Shown here in pieces: positions 33,327-41,108 of a DNA stretch of 42,718 bases. The notes below the pieces were generated by a model that saw only the letters and a program-made list of their open reading frames with translations, had not been told where the DNA came from and searched no databases. This DNA comes from Isoptericola sp042668085 (GTDB lineage: Bacteria; Actinomycetota; Actinomycetes; Actinomycetales; Cellulomonadaceae). How positions within the stretch are numbered: position 1 is the first letter of the stretch; each line of letters begins with the position of its first letter. The stretch lies in the NCBI RefSeq assembly GCF_042668085.1, contig NZ_JBHVBO010000020.1, forward strand, positions 1 to 42,718, read 5' to 3'. Position numbers and translations under genes: made by a program.

Positions 33327-34100
33327 TCAGAGCCGGTGGGGGTCGGTGGCGTTGAGGCGCGCGACCGTCGCGTCGTAGGTCCCAGACGTCTCGGCGAAGC
33401 GGAGGAACTTCACGCCCTCGACGAGGATCTCGCGGGCGTCGGGCCGGGCCGCGAGGAGCGCGACCACCTCGTCCGCGAACGCGTCCAGCGGCATGGCGAT
33501 CGGGCTGTCCTCCTGCCCCGGCATGAGTGCCGTCCGGACAGCGGGCGGCACGATCTCGACCACCTGCACGCCCGCCGGCTCGAGCTGCAGGCGGATGCCC
33601 TCGCTGAGCCGGTGGATCGCCGCCTTGGTCGCGTTGTAGGTGGGGGTCGCGGCCAGCGGCACGTGCGCCAGCCCGGACGAGACGGTGACGAACGCGGCGC
33701 CCGCGCCCGACCCCGCACGGGCACGCAGGTGCGGCAGGAACGCGGCCGCCAGGCGGATCGGGCCGAGCAGGTTGGTCGTGACGGTGCGCTCGGCGGTGGC
33801 GAGGAAGTCGTCGGAGGTCCAGTCCTCGGCCTGCATGATGCCCGCCATCGCGACAACGGCGTTCAGCTCGGGGTGGCGCGCCAGCACGTCGCGGCGCGCC
33901 GCCTCGATGCTGTCCGGGTCGGCGGTGTCGATGCGGACGGCGTCGATCCCGGGGTGGGCGGCGACGATCTCGTCGAGCAGGGTGGAACGGCGGCCGCCGA
34001 CGATCACGGTGCTGCCGCGGGCCTGGAGGCGGAGGGCGAGCGCGAGGCCGATGCCGCTGGTCGCGCCGGGGACGAAGACGGTGCTGCGGGTGAGGTCCAT
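33327..34100 (-). CDS. Short-chain dehydrogenase/reductase
   Basis: 257 residues, classical SDR. Cofactor motif GATSGIGLAL, NAG-like segment AMAGIM, and catalytic Ser (VSSGLAH) and YNATK. The Arg in VGGRRSTL after strand 2 suggests NADP preference. Substrate unknown. It is divergent from an XRE/MmyB-type regulator, a frequent arrangement in actinobacteria where the regulator controls the reductase. Start: ATG 34100, preceded by a -10-like CACGGT 7 nt upstream; the alternative GTG at 34109 overlaps that hexamer. Confidence 0.9.
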   Translation of the reverse strand: MDLTRSTVFVPGATSGIGLALALRLQARGSTVIVGGRRSTLLDEIVAAHPGIDAVRIDTADPDSIEAARRDVLARHPELNAVVAMAGIMQAEDWTSDDFLATAERTVTTNLLGPIRLAAAFLPHLRARAGSGAGAAFVTVSSGLAHVPLAATPTYNATKAAIHRLSEGIRLQLEPAGVQVVEIVPPAVRTALMPGQEDSPIAMPLDAFADEVVALLAARPDAREILVEGVKFLRFAETSGTYDATVARLNATDPHRL

Positions 34101-34107
34101 GCCGACC

Positions 34108-34113
34108 ACCGTG
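34108..34113 (-). promoter_or_regulatory. -10-like hexamer CACGGT before the SDR gene
   Basis: On the minus strand, 7 nt before the ATG at 34100, without a ribosome site. Confidence 0.4.
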
Positions 34114-34152
34114 CGCCGCTCCGACGCCGGGTGGGAGAGGAGCCGTCATCGG

Positions 34153-34167
34153 GGGACCGGCGGTCCC
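34153..34167. promoter_or_regulatory. Candidate operator GGGACC-GGC-GGTCCC between SDR and regulator genes
   Basis: A perfect 6-bp inverted repeat with 3-bp spacer, midway between the two divergent -10 hexamers. A second dyad (GCCGGC-GTC-GCCGGC) lies at 34186-34200. Likely binding site for the adjacent HTH regulator. Confidence 0.5.
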
Positions 34168-34201
34168 TGGCTGCGGCCTGGCCCGGCCGGCGTCGCCGGC
34201 G

Positions 34202-34207
34202 GACGAT
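34202..34207 (+). promoter_or_regulatory. -10-like hexamer GACGAT before the XRE regulator
   Basis: Followed by 6 nt and the ATG at 34214, so the mRNA is probably leaderless. Confidence 0.45.
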
Positions 34208-34213
34208 AGGCGC

Positions 34214-35053
34214 ATGGACCGCCCCGCTCTCGCCGAGTTCCTGCGCCGCCGTCGCGAGGCGGTGCAGCCCGCCGACGTCGGCCTGCCCGCGGGGGCGCGA
34301 CGTCGCACCGCGGGGCTGCGGCGCGAGGAGGTCGCGGCGCTCGCGGCCATGTCGGCCGACTACTACACGCGGCTGGAGCAGCAGCGCGGCCCGCAGCCCA
34401 GCGAGCAGATGCTCGCGTCGCTGGCGCGGGCGCTCCGGCTCACCGACGACGAACGCGACTACCTGTTCCGCGTGGCCGGCCGGGGCACGCCGGACCGGGT
34501 GACGATGTCGTCCCACGTCTCGCCCGCGCTGCTGCGCGTGCTCGACCGCCTGTCCGACACCCCGGCCCTCGTGCTGTCCGCGCTCGGCGAGACGCTCGTG
34601 GCCAACGACCTCGCCGTCGCGCTGCTGGGCGACCGGTCGGCGCTGACCGGCTGGGCGCGCAGCGACGTCTACCGCTGGTTCACCGACCCCGCCGAGCGGC
34701 TGCTGTACCCCGAGGACGACCGCGACCGGCAGGGTCGCTCGCTCGTGTCCACGCTCCGCGTGGCGCACGGGATGCTCGGTCCGCGCTCGCGCGCCGGAGA
34801 GCTGGTCCGCGAGCTGCGGGCGCGCAGCCCCGAGTTCGTCGAGCTGTGGGACCGGCACGAGGTGCACCAGCGGTTCGCCGACCACAAGACGATCGTGCAC
34901 CCCCAGGTCGGCCCGATCGAGCTCGACTGTCAGGTGCTGTTCACCGAGGACCAGACCCAGGCGCTGCTCGTGCTCACCGCACCGCCCCGCTCCGAGGCGG
35001 AGGAGAAGCTCGCCCTGCTCGCCGTCGTCGGGCAGCAGGAGCTGGCGCGCTGA
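34214..35053 (+). CDS. XRE-family regulator with MmyB-like ligand-binding domain
   Basis: 279 residues. N-terminal HTH (about residues 8-80: EFLRRRREAVQPADVGLP, then RTAGLRREEVAALAAMSADYYTRLEQQRGPQPSEQML) is typical of the MmyB group. The C-terminal PAS-like MmyB domain (about 100-275: VLDRLSDTPALVLSALGETLVAN, then WFTDPAERLLYPEDD and FADHKTIVHPQVG) binds fatty acid-like ligands in a characterised relative. It probably represses the divergent SDR gene and itself. Convergent with purB, 24 bp apart. Confidence 0.92.
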   Translation: MDRPALAEFLRRRREAVQPADVGLPAGARRRTAGLRREEVAALAAMSADYYTRLEQQRGPQPSEQMLASLARALRLTDDERDYLFRVAGRGTPDRVTMSSHVSPALLRVLDRLSDTPALVLSALGETLVANDLAVALLGDRSALTGWARSDVYRWFTDPAERLLYPEDDRDRQGRSLVSTLRVAHGMLGPRSRAGELVRELRARSPEFVELWDRHEVHQRFADHKTIVHPQVGPIELDCQVLFTEDQTQALLVLTAPPRSEAEEKLALLAVVGQQELAR

Positions 35054-35077
35054 CCCTGCCCGGGCGGGACCGGCGCG

Positions 35078-36571
35078 TCAGGCCAGGTAGTCCTCGACCA
35101 GCCGTGCGGCGATGCCCGTGTACGACGCGGGCGTGAGGTCCGCGAGGCGGGCGGCGACGTCGTCGGGCAGGCCGAGGCCGGCGACGAACTCGCGCATCCG
35201 CGCGGCGTCGACGCGCTGGCCGCGGGTGAGCTCCTTGAGCCGCTCGTACGGGTTCTCCATGCCCTCGACGCCCGCGACGGACGCGGCGCGCATCGCCGAC
35301 TGGACGGGCTCGCCGAGCACCTCCCAGTTGGCGTCGAGGTCCTCGGCCATGAGCGCGGCGTTGACGTTGAGCGCCTTGAGGCCGCGGCAGACGTTGTCGA
35401 TCGCGAGCAGCGAGTGGCCGAACGCGGGGCCGATGTTGCGCTGCGTGGTCGAGTCGGTGAGGTCGCGCTGCAGGCGGGAGGTGACGAGCGTGGCCGACAG
35501 CGTGTCGAGCAGCGAGCACGAGATCTCGAGATTCGCCTCGGCGTTCTCGAACCGGATCGGGTTGACCTTGTGCGGCATGGTCGAGCTGCCGGTGGCCCCC
35601 GCGACGGGGATCTGCGTGAAGAAGCCCAGCGAGATGTACGTCCACACGTCGGTCGCGAGGTTGTGCAGGATGCGGTTGAAGCGGGCGACGTCGGCGTAGA
35701 CCTCGGCCTGCCAGTCGTGCGACTCGATCTGCGTGGTCAGGGGGTTCCAGACGAGGCCCAGGTGCTCGACGAACGCCTTCGACACGGCCGGCCAGTCGGC
35801 GCCCGGGACGGCGACGGTGTGCGCGCCGTAGGTGCCGGTGGCGCCGTTGAGCTTGCCCAGGTACTCCGCGCCCTCGATGCGGCGCAGCTGGCGGCGCAGG
35901 CGGTGCGCGAGGACGGCGAGCTCCTTGCCCATCGTCGTCGGCGTGGCCGGCTGCCCGTGCGTGCGGCTCAGCATCGGGACCTCGGCGTGCTCGCGCGCCA
36001 TGTCCGCGAGCTGGTCGGTGAGCGCGGTGGCGGCGGGCAGCCACACGTCGCGAACGCCGCCCTGCACCATGAGCGCGTACGACAGGTTGTTGATGTCCTC
36101 GGACGTGCACGCGAAGTGCACCAGCTCGCTCGCGGCGGGGAGGCTGGTCTCGCCGAGGACCTCGGGCGCGGCGGCGATGCGGCGCTTGATGAAGTACTCC
36201 ACGGCCTTGACGTCGTGCACCGTCTCGCGCTCGATGGCGCCGAGCTCGGCGATCTCGTCCGCGCCGAACGTGGCGGGGATCTGCCGCAGGTACGCGACCT
36301 CGGCGTCGGTCAGCGTGGGGGCGCCGGGCACGACGGCGCCCGGCGTCTCGGCCGTGCCGTTGCACAGCGTGACCAGCCACTCCACCTCGACGTGGATGCG
36401 CGCCCGGTTGAGGGCCGCCTCGCTGAGGTGGTCCACCAGCGGCGCGACGGCGCCACGGTAGCGGCCGTCGAGCGGCCCGAGGGCGATCGGCGGGGTGACG
36501 TCCGCGAGGTTCACGCGGGACTGGACGGCTGTGGACTCGGTCGGCGAGGTCTGCGGCGCGGGGGAGGTCAC
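35078..36571 (-). CDS. purB: Adenylosuccinate lyase
   Basis: 497 residues from the GTG at 36571. Fumarase/ASL superfamily: LGPLDGRYRGAVAPLVDHLS, HFACTSEDINNLSYALM, SRTHGQPATPTTMGKELAV, and the signature GSSTMPHKVNPIRFENAEAN. It makes AMP from adenylosuccinate and AICAR from SAICAR in purine synthesis. The length and LGPLDGRY start place it in the E. coli-like group. An ATG at 36580 is in frame, but it lies inside the -10-like GAGAAT, so the GTG is preferred. Other purine genes are not in the window. Confidence 0.96.
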   Translation of the reverse strand: MTSPAPQTSPTESTAVQSRVNLADVTPPIALGPLDGRYRGAVAPLVDHLSEAALNRARIHVEVEWLVTLCNGTAETPGAVVPGAPTLTDAEVAYLRQIPATFGADEIAELGAIERETVHDVKAVEYFIKRRIAAAPEVLGETSLPAASELVHFACTSEDINNLSYALMVQGGVRDVWLPAATALTDQLADMAREHAEVPMLSRTHGQPATPTTMGKELAVLAHRLRRQLRRIEGAEYLGKLNGATGTYGAHTVAVPGADWPAVSKAFVEHLGLVWNPLTTQIESHDWQAEVYADVARFNRILHNLATDVWTYISLGFFTQIPVAGATGSSTMPHKVNPIRFENAEANLEISCSLLDTLSATLVTSRLQRDLTDSTTQRNIGPAFGHSLLAIDNVCRGLKALNVNAALMAEDLDANWEVLGEPVQSAMRAASVAGVEGMENPYERLKELTRGQRVDAARMREFVAGLGLPDDVAARLADLTPASYTGIAARLVEDYLA

Positions 36572-36578
36572 GGCCCAC

Positions 36579-36584
36579 ATTCTC
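36579..36584 (-). promoter_or_regulatory. -10-like hexamer GAGAAT that decides the start of purB
   Basis: On the minus strand GAGAAT is followed by 7 nt and the GTG at 36571; the ATG at 36580 uses the hexamer's last two bases. GGGAG overlaps the hexamer and is 10 nt from the GTG, so a leadered start cannot be excluded. Confidence 0.4.
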
Positions 36585-36608
36585 CCACGCGCCCCGCGCC
36601 GTCCGCGG

Positions 36609-36681
36609 CCGACCGTTGTGGGTGGGATCGTGGCCCGTTCTCGGGCGAGAAGTGGGCCACGATCCCACCCACAACGGTCGG
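36609..36681 (-). terminator. Long perfect palindrome after the FAD oxidase gene (dispersed family, copy A)
   Basis: Arms 36609-36636 and 36654-36681 are perfect 28-bp reverse complements. An inner stem TTCTCG/CGAGAA (36638-36643 and 36646-36651) closes the centre. It begins 3 nt after the FAD oxidase stop on the minus strand and 37 bp upstream of the purB start. The outer arm recurs at 42680 after another stop codon. Confidence 0.8.
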
Positions 36682-36684
36682 GGG

Positions 36685-38031
36685 TCAGCCGAGGAGCGGG
36701 TAGTTCCCCCGGATCGTGCCCCGCGGGTCGCGGGCGCGCTTGAGGTCGCGCAGGCGGGCGAGGGCGTCGTCGTCGTACGCGGCCGCGACGCTCTCACCCG
36801 GGGCGAGGAACGTGGCGGGCTTGCGCCGCGTGGCCGCCCGGCCCAGGTCGGCCGGCAGCGTCTCGAGCCGCTGCCCGACGGCGGCCGACAGCTCGGGCGA
36901 GAACGCCAGGCCGAACGCGTACAGCAGGTACGGCTCGGTGATCGCGCCCAGCGCCCCCGCGCGGTCCCCCGGCGAGGCGAGGGCGCCGCCCAGGTGCCGC
37001 AGCTGGACGGTCAGCAGCGGCGCGACCGACGTCGTGAACAGGCGCTCCACGTGGTCGTCGATGCCGCGCAACAGCTCGCTGCGGCCCTTCCCCGCGGCGG
37101 GGTCCGTCGGGTCGGCGGTGATGTCGCCGACGTCGGCCGCGGCGAGCGGGCCGATCGCGGCGTCGACGCCCGGCCCGAGGACGTCGGGGACGGCGGCGAA
37201 CGGCGCGAGCAGCGCGCGCGCCGACGCGGCGTCGCCCAGGAACGCCGCGTGCACGACGACGACGGCCGGGGCGCCGGGCGCCTCCACCCGGGACAGCCAC
37301 ACGCTGAGCTCGGGCGGGGCCGTCGCGGTGACCTCCCGGAAGACCGCGAGCAGGTCCGCGGCGCGCGCGGCCGGCCAGGCGACCTTGCCGCCCGAGAACG
37401 CGGGCAGCTCGACCAGGTCGATCTCCATCGCGGTCACGAGGGCCAGGTCGCCACCCCCGCCGCGCAGCGCCCAGAACAGCTCGGGGTCGGAGGCGGCGGT
37501 GACGGTGACCTGCTCGCCGGCGGGGGTGACGACGTCGAACGACCGCACGTGGTCGGCCGCCAGCCCGTGCGCACGGCTGAACCAGCCCAGCCCGCCGCCG
37601 AGGGTGTAGCCGACGGCGCCGACGCCGGGCGCGCTGCCGAGCAGGGTCGTGAGGCCGTGCGGCGCGGCGGCGGCCTGCACCGCGCCCCACGACGCCCCGG
37701 CGCCGACGCGGGCGGTGCGGCGCGCCGCGTCCACCTCGACGGCGTCGAGCGCTCCGGTGCGCAGCAGGACGGTGCCCGCCACGTCGCCCGAGGCACCGTG
37801 GCCCGTGGACTGGGCGGCGACCGTCAGGCCGGCGTCGCGCGCGTGCCGCACGGTGGCGGCGACGTCGTCGGCGTCCGCGGCCTCGACGACGGCCGCGACG
37901 GGCTGCCGGACGGCGAGGTTCCAGGGGGTCGCGGCGGCGTCGAACGCGTCGTCGCCGGGCAGGAGCACCCGCCCGCGCAGCTCGCGGGCGAGCGCCTGGG
38001 AGAAGGTGTCGGTCGAGGTCAGGGAGGTCAT
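36685..38031 (-). CDS. FAD-binding oxidoreductase (berberine-bridge/FAD_binding_4 type)
   Basis: 448 residues. FAD-binding PCMH domain: PVAAVVEAADADDVAATVRHAR, AAQSTGHGASGDVAGTVLL (the His in TGHG is the usual covalent FAD anchor), and GYTLGGGLGWFSRAHGLAAD. A substrate domain follows, and the C-terminal BBE segment is RDPRGTIRGNYPLLG. The second (Cys) FAD anchor of bicovalent members is not obvious. Substrate unknown, probably an alcohol or sugar. AGGAG lies 5 nt before the ATG. Divergent from the ECF sigma gene, which suggests control by it. Confidence 0.88.
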   Translation of the reverse strand: MTSLTSTDTFSQALARELRGRVLLPGDDAFDAAATPWNLAVRQPVAAVVEAADADDVAATVRHARDAGLTVAAQSTGHGASGDVAGTVLLRTGALDAVEVDAARRTARVGAGASWGAVQAAAAPHGLTTLLGSAPGVGAVGYTLGGGLGWFSRAHGLAADHVRSFDVVTPAGEQVTVTAASDPELFWALRGGGGDLALVTAMEIDLVELPAFSGGKVAWPAARAADLLAVFREVTATAPPELSVWLSRVEAPGAPAVVVVHAAFLGDAASARALLAPFAAVPDVLGPGVDAAIGPLAAADVGDITADPTDPAAGKGRSELLRGIDDHVERLFTTSVAPLLTVQLRHLGGALASPGDRAGALGAITEPYLLYAFGLAFSPELSAAVGQRLETLPADLGRAATRRKPATFLAPGESVAAAYDDDALARLRDLKRARDPRGTIRGNYPLLG

Positions 38032-38097
38032 GCGGGCTCCTGGTCCGTCGGGCCGGTGTCGCACCCCCGTGGTGGGGTGGGCCCCGGCAGCGTGTGC

Positions 38098-38113
38098 TGT
38101 CACCCCTCTGACA
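38098..38113. promoter_or_regulatory. TGTCA-N6-TGACA dyad in the sigma factor/oxidase divergent region
   Basis: TGTCACC at 38098 reads toward the sigma gene and TGTCAGA (minus strand, 38113-38107) toward the oxidase. ECF41-group sigma factors recognise a -35 close to TGTCACA with a CGTC -10. A correctly spaced CGTC is not evident in either direction, so the assignment is tentative. Confidence 0.4.
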
Positions 38114-38137
38114 CGGCCCGACGAAGGAGTGTGACCG

Positions 38138-39022
38138 GTGAGCACGGAGCAGTTCACGGCGGACCAGTTCGAGACGTTCCGGCCCCACCTGCGCGCAGTC
38201 GCGTACCGGGTGCTGGGCTCCACCGCCGACGCCGAGGACGCCGTGCAGGACGCGTGGGTGCGCGCGCACGCCGCCGGTGCGGCGGGGGTGGAGAACCTCG
38301 GCGGCTGGCTCACGACGATCGTCGGACGGGTGGCGCTCAACCTGCTGCGCTCCCGGGGGACGCGCCGGGAGACGACGTGGGAGGGGCCCGCGGGGGACGG
38401 GCGCCTGCCGGACCTGCTCGTCACGCCGCTCGACGAGCCGGACGACCCCGAACGCCGGGCGGTCGAGCAGGACGAGGTCGGCGCCGCGCTGATGGTCGTG
38501 CTGGACACCCTCGCCCCGGCCGAGCGGGTCGCGTTCGTGCTGCACGACCAGTTCGCGGTCCCCTTCGAGGAGATCGCGCCGCTCGTGGACCGGTCGCTGC
38601 CGGCCACGCGCCAGCTCGCCAGCCGGGCGCGGCGCAAGGTGCGCGACGCCGTGCCCGCGCAGGACGACGTCGCGCGGCGGCGGGAGATCGTGGCCGCGTA
38701 CCTCGCGGCGTCGCAGGCGGGCGACTTCGACGGCCTCGTGGCGCTGCTCGACCCCGAGGTCGTGGTGCGCCTCGACCCCGGGCCGGGGGAGCTGTCCCGC
38801 GTGCTGCGGGGCGCGCAGGCCGTGGCCGAGCAGGCGCGCCTGCACTTCGGCACGGCGCGCTTTTCGCGGCTCGCGCTCGTGGGCGGATCGCCCGGCCTCG
38901 TCACCGTGCTCGCGGACGGGACCGTCTACTCGGTGCTCGCGTTCACGGTGCGCGACGGCCGGGTGGTCGGCATCGACATCCTGTCGGACGCCGAGCGGCT
39001 CGTCGGGGTGCTGCCCCGGTAG
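38138..39022 (+). CDS. ECF sigma factor with C-terminal SnoaL-like domain (SigJ/ECF41 type)
   Basis: 294 residues. Sigma-2 region (about residues 8-75: PHLRAVAYRVLGSTADAEDAVQDAW, GWLTTIVGRVALNLLRS), sigma-4 region (about 115-170: DTLAPAERVAFVLHDQFAVPF, then ATRQLASRARRKV), then a SnoaL-like domain (about 178-294: AAYLAASQAGDFDGLVALLD). In ECF41 members the C-terminal domain replaces an anti-sigma factor and tunes activity. No anti-sigma gene is nearby, in agreement. GAAGGAG at 38123-38129 precedes the GTG by 8 nt. Divergent from the FAD oxidase, an oxidoreductase partner of the kind these sigma factors control. Confidence 0.92.
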   Translation: MSTEQFTADQFETFRPHLRAVAYRVLGSTADAEDAVQDAWVRAHAAGAAGVENLGGWLTTIVGRVALNLLRSRGTRRETTWEGPAGDGRLPDLLVTPLDEPDDPERRAVEQDEVGAALMVVLDTLAPAERVAFVLHDQFAVPFEEIAPLVDRSLPATRQLASRARRKVRDAVPAQDDVARRREIVAAYLAASQAGDFDGLVALLDPEVVVRLDPGPGELSRVLRGAQAVAEQARLHFGTARFSRLALVGGSPGLVTVLADGTVYSVLAFTVRDGRVVGIDILSDAERLVGVLPR

Positions 39023-39121
39023 TGGACGTCGGTGCGGTGTCGTGCTGTCCGGAGCCTGTCCCCAGCGCGGCGCCGTCCACAGGAGCCGGGGCGGGCGGGG
39101 CGTGGCGGCGAGGACGCGGCC

Positions 39122-39127
39122 TAGCGT
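39122..39127 (+). promoter_or_regulatory. -10 hexamer TAGCGT before the WXG100-like gene
   Basis: Followed by 7 nt and the ATG at 39135; fits a leaderless transcript of the two-gene unit. Confidence 0.5.
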
Positions 39128-39134
39128 CGCGGGC

Positions 39135-39374
39135 ATGACCTCACCGGCCCCGCCCTTCTCGTCCGCGGCACCCGACCCGAGCGTCGCGCGCGACGCCGTC
39201 CTCGCGGCGCACCGCGACGTCGTCGACGCCACCGCGACCGCCCGGCGCAGCCTCGCCGTCGCGTGGGAGTCGACGGCGGCGGACCGGTTCCGCGACGAGG
39301 TCACCGCCCTGCTGACCGACCTCGACGCCGACCTGCGGCTCCTCGAGGAAGCCGCGGCGGTGCTGGCCCGGTGA
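39135..39374 (+). CDS. Small helical WXG100/ESX-like protein
   Basis: 79 residues. A Pro/Ser/Ala N-terminus is followed by two predicted helices joined around AWESTAADRFRDEV. The single Trp is followed by ES in place of the x-Gly of WXG, but the W-x-S-x-A-A-x-x-F-R pattern is common in actinobacterial ESX-like proteins. No signal peptide. The stop overlaps the start of the hydrolase gene in GTGA, so the two are made together, as with secreted partner-effector pairs. No type VII secretion core genes (EccB, EccC, EccD) lie in the window. Function is inferred only from size and pattern. Confidence 0.72.
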   Translation: MTSPAPPFSSAAPDPSVARDAVLAAHRDVVDATATARRSLAVAWESTAADRFRDEVTALLTDLDADLRLLEEAAAVLAR

Positions 39375-41080
39375 CGCGCGGGCTGCCTCCCGAGGAGACC
39401 CTGGACGTCGTGGGCGGCCGGGGCGTCTCCCGCGTCGACGCGGAGGCCGTGCAGGGCGCGGCCATGCTGCTCGAGGCCGCGGCGGGCCGGCTGCGGCAGG
39501 CCTTCCACCGCTGCCTCGGCGGCGCGGGGAGGCTGCGGGGCGCGGTGTGGGCGCCCGACCCGGTGACACCGCCGACGATGCCGCCGACCCTGCCGCTGCC
39601 CGGCGCCACGGGGAGCGCGGTCGCGGCCGCCGTGCAGCGGGAGGCGGCGGCCCGGTTGGACGAGGCGAGCGCCCGGCTGCGGGCGCGATCCTCGGAGGCG
39701 GAGCGGTGCGCCCGCCGCCTGCGGTTCGCGGCCGGCCTGTACCGGGAGGCGGAGAGCGCGGCGCAGCGCGTCACCGACGGGGCGGTCACGCTCGTGGCAG
39801 CCGGGGCGGGGGCGCTGCTCGGGCTCGCCACGCTGCCGGTGCGCACGCTCACGACCGTGGCCGACGGGCTGCGGGGTGCGCTCGTGCCCGGAGGGTCGCC
39901 CCCGCCCGGCACGACGGTGGGCGCGCCACCGGCGTCACGACCGCCCGCGCCGCCCACGACCCCCGTGACCGTGGGACCCGACGGGGGCCTGGCGAGCCTC
40001 TGGCGGGTCCTCGCGCCGCTGACCGACGAGGCGGTCTCAGGGCTCGCGACGGGGCTGAGCGCCAGCCGGCCGTTGTCCTGGCAGGACCTGCGACGGGGGA
40101 TCGAGGAGGGCCCGGCCGCCGCGCTGGACCCCGTGACGCGCGGCGCGGCAACGCTGTCCGACGTCGTCGCCTCCCTGCTGCCCGACGCGGTGCCCCGGGT
40201 GGTCGCCCTGACCGACGCCGACCTCGCCGGCCCGCGACCCGCGTGGGCCGACCGGCCGGCGGGCTCCGTCACGGAGGCCCTCGCCCGCACGGCGGACCTC
40301 TACCCCCACGGCAGCGGCGTCGTCGACCGGGTCTCGGCCGGCGTCCCGCCGGGCACGCTCGCGGTGGAGCAGGTCGTGCACGGCGACGGCACGACGTCGT
40401 GGACCGTGCTGATCCCCGGGACGCAGCAGTTCCTGTCGCCCTCGAACCCGTTCGACGCGGCGACCGACCTGAGCCTCATGGCGCACGAGGCGGCCGACGT
40501 GTCCGTGGCCGTGGAGCAGGCCCTCGACGCGGCGGGAGCCGCCCCGGACGAGCCGGTGGTGCTGGTGGGCCACAGCCTCGGCGGGATCTCCGCGGCGGCG
40601 CTGGCGGCGTCCCCGGCGTTCCGGGCGCGGCACCCCGTCGGCGGGGTGGTGACCGCGGGGGCCCCGACCGCGACGTTCGCCCTCCCGGCGGGGGTGCCCG
40701 TGCTGCACGTGGAGAACGAGGAGGGGCTGGTCGCGAACGTGGACGGCCGGTCGCGCGAGGAGGGCCCGGCCACGGTGGACCGGGTCACGGTGGGTCGACG
40801 GCTCCTGGACTCGACCGACCCGGCCGACGTCGCCGCCGCCGGCAGCATCTCCCTCGCGCACGCCATGCCCACGCACCTGCGCACGCTGGCGGCCGCGCAG
40901 CGGTCCGGGAACGTGCAGGTGGCGGGGGTGACGGCGCGGCTGGAGCGGCTGCTCGGCGGCACCCGCGCACGCACGCGGTTCTTCACGGCGCGTCGCGTGG
41001 ACCCGACGCCGCCTCTCGTCCTGGCGCCCGGGACGACGCCGCCCCCGCCGGGGAACCCGACGGGGGCGGTGCTGCACTGA
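39371..41080 (+). CDS. Alpha/beta-hydrolase with ESX-like N-terminal helical region
   Basis: 569 residues. N-terminal helices (about residues 20-150; VDAEAVQGAAMLLEAAAGRL and AAARLDEASARLRARSSEAE) with a hydrophobic stretch near 140-160, a Pro/Gly-rich linker (about 175-205), then an alpha/beta-hydrolase domain (about 310-520). It contains VLIPGTQQF, nucleophile elbow GHSLGG (Ser402), and a late His in SLAHAMPTHL. No signal peptide. The coupled WXG100-like gene suggests export by an ESX-type route, giving a lipase or esterase effector or a cell-envelope enzyme. Substrate unknown. Gene end is Pro-rich (PGTTPPPPGNP). Confidence 0.82.
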   Translation: MTRGLPPEETLDVVGGRGVSRVDAEAVQGAAMLLEAAAGRLRQAFHRCLGGAGRLRGAVWAPDPVTPPTMPPTLPLPGATGSAVAAAVQREAAARLDEASARLRARSSEAERCARRLRFAAGLYREAESAAQRVTDGAVTLVAAGAGALLGLATLPVRTLTTVADGLRGALVPGGSPPPGTTVGAPPASRPPAPPTTPVTVGPDGGLASLWRVLAPLTDEAVSGLATGLSASRPLSWQDLRRGIEEGPAAALDPVTRGAATLSDVVASLLPDAVPRVVALTDADLAGPRPAWADRPAGSVTEALARTADLYPHGSGVVDRVSAGVPPGTLAVEQVVHGDGTTSWTVLIPGTQQFLSPSNPFDAATDLSLMAHEAADVSVAVEQALDAAGAAPDEPVVLVGHSLGGISAAALAASPAFRARHPVGGVVTAGAPTATFALPAGVPVLHVENEEGLVANVDGRSREEGPATVDRVTVGRRLLDSTDPADVAAAGSISLAHAMPTHLRTLAAAQRSGNVQVAGVTARLERLLGGTRARTRFFTARRVDPTPPLVLAPGTTPPPPGNPTGAVLH

Positions 41081-41108
41081 GCGTGTCGTGCGGCGGAAGG
41101 CGGGCGCG

